Positions 54,599 through 63,755 of a stretch of DNA of 64,000 nucleotides are shown here, piece after piece. The DNA is from an uncultured Hyphomicrobiales bacterium. GTDB lineage: Bacteria > Pseudomonadota > Alphaproteobacteria > Rhizobiales > Xanthobacteraceae. Within the stretch, counting starts at the first letter, position 1. Each line of letters starts with the position of its first letter. The stretch is taken from the NCBI GenBank assembly GCA_903878085.1, contig CAIRGJ010000021.1, positions 1-64,000 on the forward strand, given 5' to 3'. The notes under the pieces were generated by a model. The model worked only from the letters and a program-made list of their open reading frames with translations. It was not told the DNA's origin and made no database searches. The translations under genes and the position numbers were made by a program.

Positions 54599-55456
54599 AT
54601 GAGGCTGGGGATCGCGATTCTGGTGTTGCTGGGCGTGTGCGGCGGTGCAATTGCCGACGAAGTCATCCCCAATCCCGTGCCCTTGCCGCGCCCGCGCCCG
54701 CCGATGCGGCCGGTCTGGGCCGAGCCGCTGTCGTTCCGCGAGGCGGCCGGTCCGGATTTTAACTCCGACGCCGTCACCAGCGAGCCGTCGGCCTGCCGCC
54801 AGCGGCTGGAGAAGCTCGCCGTCATTTCAGCCATGCCGCGCCTGATCGGGCCGGGTTCCTGCGGCGGCGGCGACATGGTCGAGCTGAGCGCGGTGCTGAT
54901 GCCCGGCAATACGCAGGTCGCGGTCAAGCCGGCGCCGGTGCTGCGTTGCGCCATGGCGGAGCAGGTGGCGACCTGGGTGCGCGACGAGGCGGCGCCGCGC
55001 GTCGCCAAGACCGGCGCGGTGTTGCGTCAGCTCGATACTTACGACGACTACAATTGCCGCGGCCGCAACCGCATCATCGGCGCGCAGATGAGCGAGCACG
55101 GCAAGGGCAATGCGGTCGATGTGCGCTCGTTCACCTTCGCCGACGGCAAGGTCATGCAGTTGACCGACATGCACGCGTCGAAGGATCTACGGGTGAACCT
55201 GCGCGACAGTGTCTGCAGCCGCTTCTCGACGGTGCTGGGGCCGGGCTCGGACGGCTATCACGAAGAGCACATCCATCTCGATCTGGCCGACCGCCGCAAC
55301 GGCTTTCGCATCTGCCAATGGGACGTGCGCGAGCCGCCGCCGCCGCCCTTGCCGAAAGCCGAGGAAGAAGCCGCCGCCGCGGAGATGGCCGGAAAGCCGA
55401 CGCCCATGGCGCTGCCGCTAACGGGCGGCATCGGCGCGGCCCGGCGGAAGCTGTGA
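54599..55456 (+). CDS. Extensin-like family protein
   Basis: A 285-residue exported protein: signal peptide (MRLGIAILVLLGVCGGAIAD), a proline-rich segment (PNPVPLPRPRPP), and an extensin-like C-terminal domain with CAMAEQVATW, YNCRGRNRIIGAQMSEHGKG and YHEEHIHLDL; the His and Asp residues resemble the D,D-peptidase/MepA-like metal site. Probably a cell-wall modifying peptidase-like protein; activity unproven. The C-terminus is Pro/Ala/Glu-rich. Confidence 0.87.
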   Translation: MRLGIAILVLLGVCGGAIADEVIPNPVPLPRPRPPMRPVWAEPLSFREAAGPDFNSDAVTSEPSACRQRLEKLAVISAMPRLIGPGSCGGGDMVELSAVLMPGNTQVAVKPAPVLRCAMAEQVATWVRDEAAPRVAKTGAVLRQLDTYDDYNCRGRNRIIGAQMSEHGKGNAVDVRSFTFADGKVMQLTDMHASKDLRVNLRDSVCSRFSTVLGPGSDGYHEEHIHLDLADRRNGFRICQWDVREPPPPPLPKAEEEAAAAEMAGKPTPMALPLTGGIGAARRKL

Positions 55457-55511
55457 AACTGCAATGTCGCGTCCACCTTCCGTTCATAGTTTCCGGGCTA
55501 GCTAGCGCCCC

Positions 55512-56432
55512 ATGACCATCGTCAACCCACGGGTGCTGAGCCAGCCGCCGCGACAGGTCACCCGCCGCGGCCTGCTGACGCGTGGCTTGGCGCTGACCGG
55601 CGCCGCCGGCCTGATCGGGTCCGGCACCGCCGCCTATGCCGCGGTCGACGCCGCCAACGGGCTGGTCGTCACGGATTATGCTCCGGTGCCGCGCAACTGG
55701 CCGGCGCGCCAGCGCCTCACCATCACCGTCATCGCTGACATCCACGCCGGCGGCCCCAACATGGGCATCGCGCGCGTGCGCGACGTGGTCGATACCGCGA
55801 TCTCGCTCAACTCCGACCTGGTCGTGATCCTCGGCGATTATTTCGCCACCCATCGTTTCATCACCGAGCACGTGCCGCACGCCGCCTGGGCGGCCGAACT
55901 GGCGCGGCTCAAGGCGCGGTTCGGCGTCTACGCCATCCTCGGCAATCACGACTGGTGGCACGACGTCGAGGGCGTGCGCGCAGCGCTGCGCCATGTCCAC
56001 ATTCCGCTGATGGCGAACGACGCCGTTCTGCTCGGCGACCGCGGCGCCAAATTCTGGCTGGCGGGCGTCGACGACCAGCTCGCGCATATCATTGGCCGCT
56101 ATCAATTCAAGGGTGAGGACGACTTGCCGGGCACGCTCGCCAAGGTGAAGACCGACGATCCGGTGATCCTGCTGGTGCACGAGCCCGACATCTTCACGAA
56201 GGTGCCGCCGCGCGTCGCCCTGACGCTGGCCGGGCACACCCACGGCGGCCAGATCGTGTTGCCCTACGTGCCGCCGATCTGGACGCCGTCGGAATATGGC
56301 GCGCGCTTCGCCTATGGCCACATCGTCGAGCAGGACCGCCACATGATCGTGTCGGGGGGGCTCGGCACCAGCAAGGTGCCGCTGCGCTTTGGCGTCACGC
56401 CGGAAATCGTGCGCGTCACGCTCGGCGCCTGA
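55512..56432 (+). CDS. Tat-exported metallophosphoesterase
   Basis: A 306-residue calcineurin-like phosphoesterase. The N-terminus has a twin-arginine signal (TRRGLLTRGLALTGAAG) followed by a hydrophobic core and AYAAV. Metal motifs are DIHAGG, GDYFATH, GNHDWWH, and GHTHGGQ near the C-terminus. YkuE/LpxG-type membrane or periplasmic phosphoesterases are the closest comparison. Stop is followed by a bidirectional terminator. Confidence 0.92.
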   Translation: MTIVNPRVLSQPPRQVTRRGLLTRGLALTGAAGLIGSGTAAYAAVDAANGLVVTDYAPVPRNWPARQRLTITVIADIHAGGPNMGIARVRDVVDTAISLNSDLVVILGDYFATHRFITEHVPHAAWAAELARLKARFGVYAILGNHDWWHDVEGVRAALRHVHIPLMANDAVLLGDRGAKFWLAGVDDQLAHIIGRYQFKGEDDLPGTLAKVKTDDPVILLVHEPDIFTKVPPRVALTLAGHTHGGQIVLPYVPPIWTPSEYGARFAYGHIVEQDRHMIVSGGLGTSKVPLRFGVTPEIVRVTLGA

Positions 56433-56443
56433 GCGCACAAACA

Positions 56444-56469
56444 AAAACGGCGCCCGAAGGCGCCGTTTT
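56444..56469. terminator. Bidirectional intrinsic terminator
   Basis: A perfect 11-base-pair stem AAAACGGCGCC (56444-56454), loop CGAA, GGCGCCGTTTT (56459-56469). T and A runs flank the GC stem on both sides, so it serves the phosphoesterase (+) and the L,D-transpeptidase (-), which converge here. Confidence 0.9.
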
Positions 56470-56490
56470 CAAATCAAATCGTGTGGCCGT

Positions 56491-57159
56491 TTAGCGAGCG
56501 AGGCTGGCGCTCGAGGCCATGCGCGGGCTGAACGGCGAGTCGCCCTGGTGCGGCGCCAGCACGACCACGACGGTGCCGGTCTTGACCCGCTTGTAAAGGT
56601 CGATGACGTCTTCGTTGGTCATGCGGATGCAGCCCGAAGAGATCGCCTGACCGATATATTCCGGCTGGTTGGTGCCGTGAATGCGATACATCGTGTCCTT
56701 GTTGCCGTCGAACAGATAAAGCGCGCGCGCGCCCATCGGGTTCTGCGGGCCGGAACCGACGAAGTCGGGCACGTCCATGCGTTTCTTGATCTCGGCTGTC
56801 GGTGTCCAGGTCGGCCACTCCGTGAGGCGGCCGACTTTGGCGACGCCGGACCAGGAGAGCGCTTCGTCGCCGACGGTGACGCCGTAGCGGATCGCCTTGC
56901 CGCCATCCATGACGTAATAGAGATAGCGCGCGTCGGAATCGACCACGATCGTGCCGGGCATTTCCTTGCGGTGATATTCGACGATATGGCGCTTGTAGGG
57001 CTCGGCGATGTCGGCCTTTTCATACGGCGCCGCCGCCAGCAACTTCTTGTCGCGCGGCGTCAAATTCGCTTCCGAAGCCGGCTCCATGGTGGACTGCATG
57101 CAGCCGCCCAAAACCAGCCCGGCGCCCACCAACACCGCCCACAAACCCTTGATCGCCAT
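56491..57159 (-). CDS. L,D-transpeptidase lipoprotein
   Basis: A 222-residue YkuD-domain lipoprotein. A lipobox-like VLGGC (Cys20) suggests membrane anchoring. The catalytic motif is HGTNQPEYIG (His161) followed by SSGCIRM (Cys177, Arg179). These enzymes crosslink peptidoglycan or attach proteins to it in a beta-lactam-resistant manner. The upstream 406 bases hold no other gene on this strand. Confidence 0.93.
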   Translation of the reverse strand: MAIKGLWAVLVGAGLVLGGCMQSTMEPASEANLTPRDKKLLAAAPYEKADIAEPYKRHIVEYHRKEMPGTIVVDSDARYLYYVMDGGKAIRYGVTVGDEALSWSGVAKVGRLTEWPTWTPTAEIKKRMDVPDFVGSGPQNPMGARALYLFDGNKDTMYRIHGTNQPEYIGQAISSGCIRMTNEDVIDLYKRVKTGTVVVVLAPHQGDSPFSPRMASSASLAR

Positions 57160-57565
57160 TTCTAATCCTCTATCCCGGTCGCTCGAATCGGCGCCCTGCT
57201 ATGCAGAATATTGAGAGCGCAATTAACCGGAACGCTCCAGCAATAGCTACGTTTTCGGCCCATCCACGGCGCGCTTCCTGTGAACCTGTTGCAGGAATGC
57301 CGCACCGACTTTAGGCGGTTTCCGGTCCCCGAAAGGTCCTGCAACCGCACCAAAATTCAGTTTACCGCCAAGGCGTTAAGAGATGGTTCACCATGAAAGG
57401 CTGTAAATGCGGGGAATTAACTTAAAGGCTGTCGGCTTTCTCGAATTGCCACGATAGGACACCAATGCCCGCGCAATTTGGCCCCAGTTGGCGGCCAGAT
57501 TCACGGTCGAGGACATCCCAAGGAAACCTCACTCGAAACCCCAAAAGACGGATCGGAGAAGTAAC
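57160..57565. other. Intergenic region, no gene
   Basis: 406 bases between the divergent L,D-transpeptidase and the small gene at 57566. The part around 57330-57430 is AT-richer and could hold promoters for either gene. An in-frame extension of the small gene to 57488 exists but lacks a ribosome-binding site. I saw no repeat or convincing regulatory site. Confidence 0.5.
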
Positions 57566-57751
57566 GTGACAAGGCAAGCGACCAAGGCTTCGGAGCAGCA
57601 CGAGACCAAGCAGCAAGACTCCCAGCCCCAGCAGAACCAGCTCGACAACCGCTACGGCAAGATCGGCATTTCGGCGGTGGCCGCCGCCGTGCGCTGCACA
57701 GGCGACCGCAAGACCGTTTCCGAATACCGGATTCCCTACGATCGCGACTAA
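57566..57751 (+). CDS. Small hydrophilic hypothetical protein
   Basis: A 61-residue protein rich in Gln, Lys and Thr at its start (HETKQQDSQPQQNQLDNRYG), then IGISAVAAAVRC and a basic C-terminus. GTG 57566 is preceded by GGAGAAGTAAC, a good ribosome-binding site. No family recognised. A GC hairpin without T tract (about 57827-57857) follows. Confidence 0.65.
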   Translation: MTRQATKASEQHETKQQDSQPQQNQLDNRYGKIGISAVAAAVRCTGDRKTVSEYRIPYDRD

Positions 57752-57931
57752 GCGATCGGGCGTTTGATCCTGCCGGCCGCGGTATCCGCGGACCGGCGCT
57801 CCCGACACTCATGTTCGAGATGACGACGCGCGCGGCTGTGTTCAGCCGCGGCGCGCGGCATTTATGGCTTGCGCGAGGCCGCCCGATAAGGTCATTGGGA
57901 GCAGGGACCTCAAGACACGCAGCGTCAGCCC

Positions 57932-58906
57932 ATGCTCTCCGCCTACACTCCCAACGGCACATCGCTTGAGCGAACCGCGGTCGAACCCGGTGAGGCGCCG
58001 CCGCACGCGGCGGTCTGGATCGATCTGGTCTCGCCGACGGTCCAGGAAGACAAGATCACCGAACAGTTCCTCGGCATCGCGGTTCCGACCCGCGAGGAAA
58101 TGCAGGAGATCGAAGTCTCCAGTAGGCTTTATATCGAGAATGGCGGGCGCTACATGACCGCGACGCTGATGTGCGCGTCGGACTCGCCGACGCCGAAGAC
58201 CACGCCGGTCACCTTCATTTTGTCGAGCCATCGGTTGTGCACCGTGCGCTACGACGAACCGCGGCCTTTCGCCATCGTCGAGCACAAGTTGGCGCGCGCC
58301 TGCTCGCCCAAAGTGTCGGGCGAAACCGTGCTGATGGATCTGCTCGACGCCGTGATCGACCGCTCCGCCGACATTCTCGAGCGCATCGGCGCCGAGGTCG
58401 ACCAGGTGTCGCATTCGATCTTCGAGCCGGACGATGAGGCCGCGCCGCCGTCCTATAACGACGTGCTCAAGGCGCTCGGCCGCAAGGGCGATCTCACCTC
58501 GAAGGTGCGCGAGAGCCAGGTCTCGGTCGGCCGCCTGCTGTCGTTCCTGGCGCACGAGGCCGAGGTCATGAAGTGGACCAAGGACATGCGCGCGCAATTG
58601 CAGTCGATGCAGCGCGACGTGGTGTCGCTCACCGATCACGCCAGCTACCTGTCCAACAAGGTCACCTTCCTGCTCGACGCCATGCTCGGCGTCGTCAACA
58701 TCCAGCAGAACGCCATCATCAAGATCTTCTCGATCATGGCGGTGGTGTTCATGCCGCCGACTCTGGTGGCCTCGATCTACGGCATGAATTTCAAGGGCGG
58801 CATGATCGAGCTCGAATGGGAATTCGGCTATCCTTGGGCGTTGTTCCTGATGGTGGTGGTCGCCGTGGTGCCGCTGCTGGTCTTCAAGTGGAAGAAGTGG
58901 CTGTAG
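57932..58906 (+). CDS. corA: CorA-family divalent metal transporter
   Basis: A 324-residue CorA channel: a long cytoplasmic N-terminal domain of alpha/beta and coiled-coil type, then two C-terminal helices with the YGMNF signature (the GMN selectivity motif) between them and a positively charged end (KWKKWL). It imports Mg2+ (Co2+/Ni2+ also possible). The stalk helix region (about residues 200-270) is normal. Confidence 0.93.
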   Translation: MLSAYTPNGTSLERTAVEPGEAPPHAAVWIDLVSPTVQEDKITEQFLGIAVPTREEMQEIEVSSRLYIENGGRYMTATLMCASDSPTPKTTPVTFILSSHRLCTVRYDEPRPFAIVEHKLARACSPKVSGETVLMDLLDAVIDRSADILERIGAEVDQVSHSIFEPDDEAAPPSYNDVLKALGRKGDLTSKVRESQVSVGRLLSFLAHEAEVMKWTKDMRAQLQSMQRDVVSLTDHASYLSNKVTFLLDAMLGVVNIQQNAIIKIFSIMAVVFMPPTLVASIYGMNFKGGMIELEWEFGYPWALFLMVVVAVVPLLVFKWKKWL

Positions 58907-58940
58907 CCGGGCGATGCCGTGCCCGCGAGGACGGTGCCGG

Positions 58941-59222
58941 CTAGCGCTGACGTGACGCCTGCCAAGCGGTCGACAAACCGATGATCGCGTAGATGACCTT
59001 CGCCGCGGTGGCCGGCACGAAGTTGTCAAGCCTGAACTCGAATAAGCCTTGCGCGCAAACTAAGACGCCGCCGACTATCAAGAACAATAAAGTCAGACCG
59101 TCGGTCATGGGCATCGGCCGATTCAGCCGGAAAGCCGATTGCAAAGTTGGCAAGAAATTGACCGCAAACACGATCAAAACCAAGGCAGTGAAGGCGACTT
59201 GTTCGAAATTCGGCGCGCCCAT
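58941..59222 (-). CDS. Small three-helix membrane protein
   Basis: A 93-residue protein with three hydrophobic segments (about residues 9-27, 42-58 and 71-87). DNA is AT-richer than its surroundings. No family recognised; function unknown. Its start lies 200 bases or more from the next promoter-like element at 59438, on the opposite strand. Confidence 0.65.
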   Translation of the reverse strand: MGAPNFEQVAFTALVLIVFAVNFLPTLQSAFRLNRPMPMTDGLTLLFLIVGGVLVCAQGLFEFRLDNFVPATAAKVIYAIIGLSTAWQASRQR

Positions 59223-59437
59223 AGGATTTCTCCCATAGGTTGAATATACACAGACGCGGACTTTTGACCATCGCTTGGTGGCGTCGCAGCATTTTCGAAT
59301 TTTAATGACTGAACGCGCCGGACCAAGATCAAGATTTGCGCAGCCGTGCCTGAGCGTCGGGCGCGTTGCTCAGAAATGCGCAATCCGCCGCCGGCGCAGG
59401 TCAGGGCACTATTGGTTTATTTTCCGCTGCAGGTCTC

Positions 59438-59467
59438 TTGACTTAAATCCTTATTATGGACTATATT
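59438..59467 (+). promoter_or_regulatory. Sigma-70-like promoter upstream of a hairpin-rich region
   Basis: TTGACT at 59438-59443 and TATATT at 59462-59467 are 18 bases apart, close to consensus for both hexamers. Predicted start is near 59474. No protein gene follows on this strand; the hairpin-rich segment begins right after. Confidence 0.6.
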
Positions 59468-59474
59468 CTATTCC

Positions 59475-59860
59475 GCTTGGCTCATTGAGGGCGTCTTCGC
59501 GAGGCGTCATGAAGATGGAGCCGGGCGCGGCGCCCGCGGGCGGAGGCAAACGCAGCCTTCGCGCTCGGGCGGCGCCAGACCCCGCCCGGGCACACTAGGG
59601 TGCCCCGCGAGGAGCTCGCTGACGGCGTGTCCTTCGGGAGACTGGCCGAAAGCGCGGACCGGACGCCGTAAGACGCCGCGATGGAGCGCCGAGAGGCGCC
59701 CGCATCCTTCAAAAAAGGATGCGGCTAGACGGAAGACTGGTGCGCCGCTCGGTGCTCCATCCCCTCGTTTTTTACGAGGGGGAAACGGAAAGGGGACTAC
59801 GGCGTACCCGGCGCCGCTCAACAATACGGGGCGCACAAGTGCGCCCTGTTGGAATACGGG
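59475..59860 (+). ncRNA. Hairpin-rich segment: candidate structured RNA or dispersed repeat
   Basis: About 386 bases carry several strong stems: a three-part arm at 59683-59758 (GGAGCGCCGAG with CTCGGTGCTCC, GGCGC with GCGCC, and a perfect CCGCATCCTT-CAAAA-AAGGATGCGG hairpin), CCCCTCGT-TTTTT-ACGAGGGG (59761-59781) and GGGCGCAC-AA-GTGCGCCC (59829-59846), the last wrapped by CAACA/TGTTG. A promoter sits just upstream. The open reading frames across it are Arg/Pro-rich and unlike real genes. I have the impression that similar sequences recur in related genomes, which would make it a repeat family, but I cannot check this. The right boundary is approximate. Confidence 0.4.
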
Positions 59861-59922
59861 CGGCGCAGCGTTGGCTAATGTTGTTTGAAAATTAAATTGG
59901 GAAGGCGAGCGCTGAGCAGCAC

Positions 59923-60675
59923 TCACACATGCTGGCCGCCGTTGATGTGAATCTCGGCGCCGTTCACATAGGAACTAGTTTCGGTGCACAGCACGTAGAT
60001 GATCTTGGCGACTTCGTCGGGCGTGCCGAGGCGCTGCAACGGAATCTGCTCGACGATCTTCTCGGTGCCGGGCGACAGAATCGCGGTGTCGATCTCGCCC
60101 GGCGCTATGGCGTTGACGCGGATGCCGAGCCGGCCGAAGTCGCTCGCCATTTCCCGCGTCAGCGACGCCAGCGCGGCTTTCGACGTCGCATAGGCAGCAC
60201 CTGCGAACGGATGCACGCGCGAGCCGGCGATGGAAGTGACGTTCACCACCGCGCCCTTGGCGGCCTTGAGTTCGTCGACCAGGCCGCGCGCCAGCATGAT
60301 CGGCGCGAAGAAATTCACCCGGAACACCTGGCGCCAGACTTCGGTCGCGGTATCGAGCGAGCCGAGCCGTTTGCCGCCGTCGCCTTTGGGCGAGATCGCC
60401 GCGTTGTTCACCAGCGCGTGCAGTTCGCCGCTGTTGAGCCGGCGCTTGATCTCGGCGATGGCTTCGATGGTGCTGCCTTCATCGGAAAGGTCGACCTGGA
60501 TGTGATCTTCCGGCCCCGCGCCCCACGGGCAATTTTCCGGGAACGGATGGCGCGAGCAGGTGATGACGCGCCAGCCGGCCGCCGAGAAGCGCTTGACGGT
60601 CGCGTGCCCGATGCCGCGGCTGGCTCCCGTGAGCAGAAGCGTGCGGGGCGGCTGGTTCGATTGCGAATTCGGCAT
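59923..60675 (-). CDS. SDR-family oxidoreductase
   Basis: A 250-residue short-chain dehydrogenase with TGASRGIGHAT (NAD(P)-binding), NNAAISP, the catalytic serine in VTSIAGSRV and the Tyr-x3-Lys motif in AAYATSKAALA. The substrate is unknown; 3-oxoacyl-ACP-reductase-like proteins have the same layout. It follows pdxH by 21 bases in the same operon. Confidence 0.92.
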   Translation of the reverse strand: MPNSQSNQPPRTLLLTGASRGIGHATVKRFSAAGWRVITCSRHPFPENCPWGAGPEDHIQVDLSDEGSTIEAIAEIKRRLNSGELHALVNNAAISPKGDGGKRLGSLDTATEVWRQVFRVNFFAPIMLARGLVDELKAAKGAVVNVTSIAGSRVHPFAGAAYATSKAALASLTREMASDFGRLGIRVNAIAPGEIDTAILSPGTEKIVEQIPLQRLGTPDEVAKIIYVLCTETSSYVNGAEIHINGGQHV

Positions 60676-60696
60676 GCGAAAAGCGATCCTTGGAAT

Positions 60697-61338
60697 TTAC
60701 GGATAAAGCCGTGTCTTGCTCCACGGCGTGCTGGCCGTGTCGCGTTTGAAGACGATGCGGTCATGCAGCCGGAACGGCCGGTCGTGCCAGAACTCGAAAG
60801 TCGTCGGCACCAGGCGATAGCCCGACCATTGCGGCGGCCGCGGCACGGTGCCGAGCGCGTATTTAGCGGCGTAAAACGCCACGGCTTTTTCGAAGGCGAG
60901 GCGGCTTTCCAGTGGCTGCGACTGTTTGCTCGCCCAGGCGCCGATCTGGGCCTGCTTCGGCCGCGTGGCGAAATAGGCGTCGGCCTCGGCGTCGGTGACG
61001 TGCTCGATGGTGCCGCGCAGCCGGACCTGGCGGTTCAGGGATTTCCAATGGAACACCAGCGCGGCCTTGGCCTGGGCGTTCAGTTCCTGGCCCTTTTGGC
61101 TGTCTTTGTTGGTGTAGAACACGAAACCCTGCTCGTCGGCGCCCTTGAGCAGCACCATGCGGGCGTTGGGCATGCCGTCGGCGTCGACGGTCGCCAGCGT
61201 CATGGCGGTCGGATCGCGCGGCTCCGAGGCGGCAGCGTCCTTCAGCCATGCGGCAAATAGCCGAAAAGGCTCATCGGCGGCGGTGAAATCACCAGTCGTT
61301 AACCAATTTGGCTGTTCTATTGACGCCGTATCGGACAT
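60697..61338 (-). CDS. pdxH: Pyridoxamine 5'-phosphate oxidase
   Basis: Oxidises pyridoxine or pyridoxamine 5'-phosphate to pyridoxal 5'-phosphate using FMN. The 213-residue product has the family motifs [29 protein letters not shown]-type [10 protein letters not shown], the RQVRLRG strand and the C-terminal [17 protein letters not shown]. The start is ATG 61338; a longer in-frame start to 61413 would overlap the divergent gene. Confidence 0.95.
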   Translation of the reverse strand: MSDTASIEQPNWLTTGDFTAADEPFRLFAAWLKDAAASEPRDPTAMTLATVDADGMPNARMVLLKGADEQGFVFYTNKDSQKGQELNAQAKAALVFHWKSLNRQVRLRGTIEHVTDAEADAYFATRPKQAQIGAWASKQSQPLESRLAFEKAVAFYAAKYALGTVPRPPQWSGYRLVPTTFEFWHDRPFRLHDRIVFKRDTASTPWSKTRLYP

Positions 61339-61352
61339 TTTGGGGTGCTCGC

Positions 61353-61868
61353 GTGGTCGTCTGTAAGACCCGTCGGATTTATCCGGGCCTTTATAGTGGA
61401 AGTGGGGCGGCAAGCCTATGGCGCGGCTTGGCCGCCGTTGCGGCTGTGGCGCTCGCGTTCGGCTGTGCCGGCTGCAGCGTCGGCCAGCTCGATTCGATCT
61501 ATGCCTCCGCCGACAAATCCGACCTGACCGGTTCGATCGCGCCGCCGGCCGGCGCCAAACCGCTCGGCGCCAAGCCAGTCAGCGATCTGCCGCCGGAATC
61601 CGATCTGGTATTCACCAAGGCCGCGGTCACCCAGGTGCTCAGCCGGTCTGGCAACGGCGCCAGCGAGCCGTGGGAAAATCCGCGCTCCGGCGCGCGCGGC
61701 ACGGTGACACCGATCACATCGGCCTATAGCCAGGCCGGTCAAACCTGCCGCGATTTCCTGGCGAGCTATGTCAACGGCAGCTCGCAAGCCTGGCTGCAGG
61801 GCGCCGCCTGCAAGCAGCAGAAGGGCGCCTGGGAAGTCCGCACGTTGAAGCCCTGGAAGCGATCGTAA
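61353..61868 (+). CDS. Lipoprotein-like surface protein
   Basis: A 171-residue protein whose N-terminal hydrophobic segment ([16 protein letters not shown]) has cysteines at a possible lipobox, though the motif is weak. The C-terminus ([35 protein letters not shown]) resembles the RT0821/Lpp0805 surface-protein family. GTG 61353 is the in-frame start that leaves a signal segment; starts are only 14 bases from the divergent pdxH start, so promoters overlap coding DNA. Confidence 0.7.
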   Translation: MVVCKTRRIYPGLYSGSGAASLWRGLAAVAAVALAFGCAGCSVGQLDSIYASADKSDLTGSIAPPAGAKPLGAKPVSDLPPESDLVFTKAAVTQVLSRSGNGASEPWENPRSGARGTVTPITSAYSQAGQTCRDFLASYVNGSSQAWLQGAACKQQKGAWEVRTLKPWKRS

Positions 61869-61973
61869 GACCGCAACCTCGGCCGGAAACATTGCATCCA
61901 GCCCGCTGGAACCCCACATTATCGAACGAGTCGCCGGCGGCCGCTGGCAGGATTTTCACGGGAGTTTTGACGG

Positions 61974-62945
61974 ATGCGCGACCCCTACGAAATTTTGGGG
62001 GTTTCCAAGGGTGCGAACGAGGCCGAGATCAAGAGCGCCTATCGCAAGCTTGCCAAGAAGCTTCATCCTGACGCCAACAAGCACGACCCCAAGGCGGCCT
62101 CGCGCTTTTCCGAGCTCAACGCCGCCTATGAAATCGCTGGCGACAGCGACAAGCGCAAGGCGTTCGACCGCGGCGAGATCGACGCCGAGGGCAAGCCGCG
62201 CTTTCAGGGCTTTGAAGGCGCGCAGTCGCGCGGCGGCGCCGGCGGTGTCCATCCGGGCGGCGCCGGTTTTGAAACCTTCAGCTTCGGCCAGGACGGTTTT
62301 CAGCGCCGGGCCGGCGGCGGACCTGCCGGTGGCGGCTTCGAGGATATTCTGCGCGGCATGTTCGGCGGTGGCGGGCGCGCGCGGCCGCAATTCGAACAGG
62401 AAGAATTCGGCGCCAGCTCAGGCCAAGACTTGCAGGCGAGCCTCACCATCTCGCTGGAGGATGCGGCAAAAGGCACCAAGACCCGCGTGCATCTGCCGAC
62501 CGGCAAGGACATCGACGTCAAGATCCCGGCAGGGATTACGAGTGGCCAGAGCATCCGGCTCAAGGGTCAGGGCTATCCGGGCATGGCTGGTCGCGCAGGT
62601 GACGCGATCATCACCATCACCATCGCGCCGCATCCGGTGTTCACCCCCGACGGCGCCGATCTGCGGCTCGATCTGCCGATCACGATTTACGAGGCGGTGC
62701 TCGGCGGCAAAGTCCGCGTGCCGACGCTCGATGGTGCGGTCGAACTGGCGATCCCCCCCGGCACCGATTCAGGCCGCACGTTCCGGCTGAAGGGCAAAGG
62801 CCTCAAATCCAAGACGGCGACCGGCGATCTGCTCGCCACCGCGCGCATCGTGCTGCCGGAAATAGCCGACGACGAGCTTAAAGGCCTGATGAAAAAGCTG
62901 CGCGACTCCGCGCCTTACGATCCGCGCAAGGATTTGGAGTCCTAA
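61974..62945 (+). CDS. DnaJ-type co-chaperone (CbpA-like, no zinc finger)
   Basis: A 323-residue J-protein with an N-terminal J domain (DPYEILGVSKGANEAEIKSA, HPD at 31-33), a Gly/Phe-rich linker (about residues 70-145) and two C-terminal substrate-binding repeats (VHLPTGKDIDVKIPAGITSG, then LGGKVRVPTLDG). The cysteine-rich zinc region of DnaJ is absent, so it belongs to the CbpA/type II group that stimulates DnaK. Convergent with the anti-sigma gene (4-base overlap, 62942-62945). Confidence 0.93.
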   Translation: MRDPYEILGVSKGANEAEIKSAYRKLAKKLHPDANKHDPKAASRFSELNAAYEIAGDSDKRKAFDRGEIDAEGKPRFQGFEGAQSRGGAGGVHPGGAGFETFSFGQDGFQRRAGGGPAGGGFEDILRGMFGGGGRARPQFEQEEFGASSGQDLQASLTISLEDAAKGTKTRVHLPTGKDIDVKIPAGITSGQSIRLKGQGYPGMAGRAGDAIITITIAPHPVFTPDGADLRLDLPITIYEAVLGGKVRVPTLDGAVELAIPPGTDSGRTFRLKGKGLKSKTATGDLLATARIVLPEIADDELKGLMKKLRDSAPYDPRKDLES

Positions 62946-63739
62946 GACTTCTTCGCTCCGCTCTTGTCGATCTGCTCGTAGACCGACTTGGTGACGTTCT
63001 CGAGCTGGTCGCGGTTGGACGGGCCGCTCACCACATAGGCGACCTTGTCGTCGACCCAATAAAACGCCGCCGAACTGTCGCCGTCCTTGAAGCGAAGCGC
63101 GGTCTGCGGCGCTTCCGCCTTGGCGCAGTAGATGGTGAAGCGTTCGCCCGACGGACCTTCATACATATAGAATGCCGCAGCAGCGCCCGTCGGTCCCGGC
63201 AGCAGCCTGCCGCCGACCAGCTTCAAATTGATCGACTGCAGATCGGGCACGCGCAGTTCGGCGCCGAGCCGCTTCGACAGCCATTGCGTCAGATGCGCGC
63301 GTTCGCTGCCCGGCACTTCGACCGGGTGGCGGACTTCGACCACGTAGAGCCGGTAAGCGTCGAGTGCCTCGGCGGTGAAGGTATCGAAATCGTTCGGCCC
63401 GGCGGCTGCGGCGCCACGCGCAAACCAGCCGGCGCCGCCGCCGATCACGAAGGCGATCAGCGCGGCGGCGGAGGCGAGCGCCGCCCACGAGCGCCCGCTG
63501 GCGCGGTCGCGTTTCAGCGCCTGGTCAAGCTGCAGCCGTTCCGGCACCGGTTCGCCGGCGACCGCGCCGTAACGCGCGCGAATGCTGTCGGCCTGCGCGC
63601 GCCATGCGGCGACCAGTGCGGCCTGATCGGCATTTGCCGCCAGCCAGGCGGTGACGGCTTCGAGGCGGTCGGCCGGCAATTCGCCGTCGACGTAAGCGTG
63701 AAGCTCTTCCTCGGTCACAGGTGAATTGCGATCGACCAT
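62942..63739 (-). CDS. Anti-sigma factor (transmembrane)
   Basis: A 265-residue protein: an N-terminal zinc-less anti-sigma-like domain (EEELHAYVDGELPADRLEAV), one membrane helix (about residues 86-106) and a periplasmic part of ~150 residues. This order matches ECF anti-sigma regulators. It starts 16 bases after the stop of the sigma-factor gene, which is the normal sigma/anti-sigma arrangement. Confidence 0.85.
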   Translation of the reverse strand: MVDRNSPVTEEELHAYVDGELPADRLEAVTAWLAANADQAALVAAWRAQADSIRARYGAVAGEPVPERLQLDQALKRDRASGRSWAALASAAALIAFVIGGGAGWFARGAAAAGPNDFDTFTAEALDAYRLYVVEVRHPVEVPGSERAHLTQWLSKRLGAELRVPDLQSINLKLVGGRLLPGPTGAAAAFYMYEGPSGERFTIYCAKAEAPQTALRFKDGDSSAAFYWVDDKVAYVVSGPSNRDQLENVTKSVYEQIDKSGAKKS

Positions 63740-63755
63740 GGCACTTCCTTCTCCG

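Noticed and set aside
59507-59926. A 139-codon minus-strand frame over the hairpin-rich segment
   Set aside because: Product is Arg/Pro/Ala-rich with no domain, and the DNA is dominated by perfect inverted repeats; more consistent with non-coding sequence.
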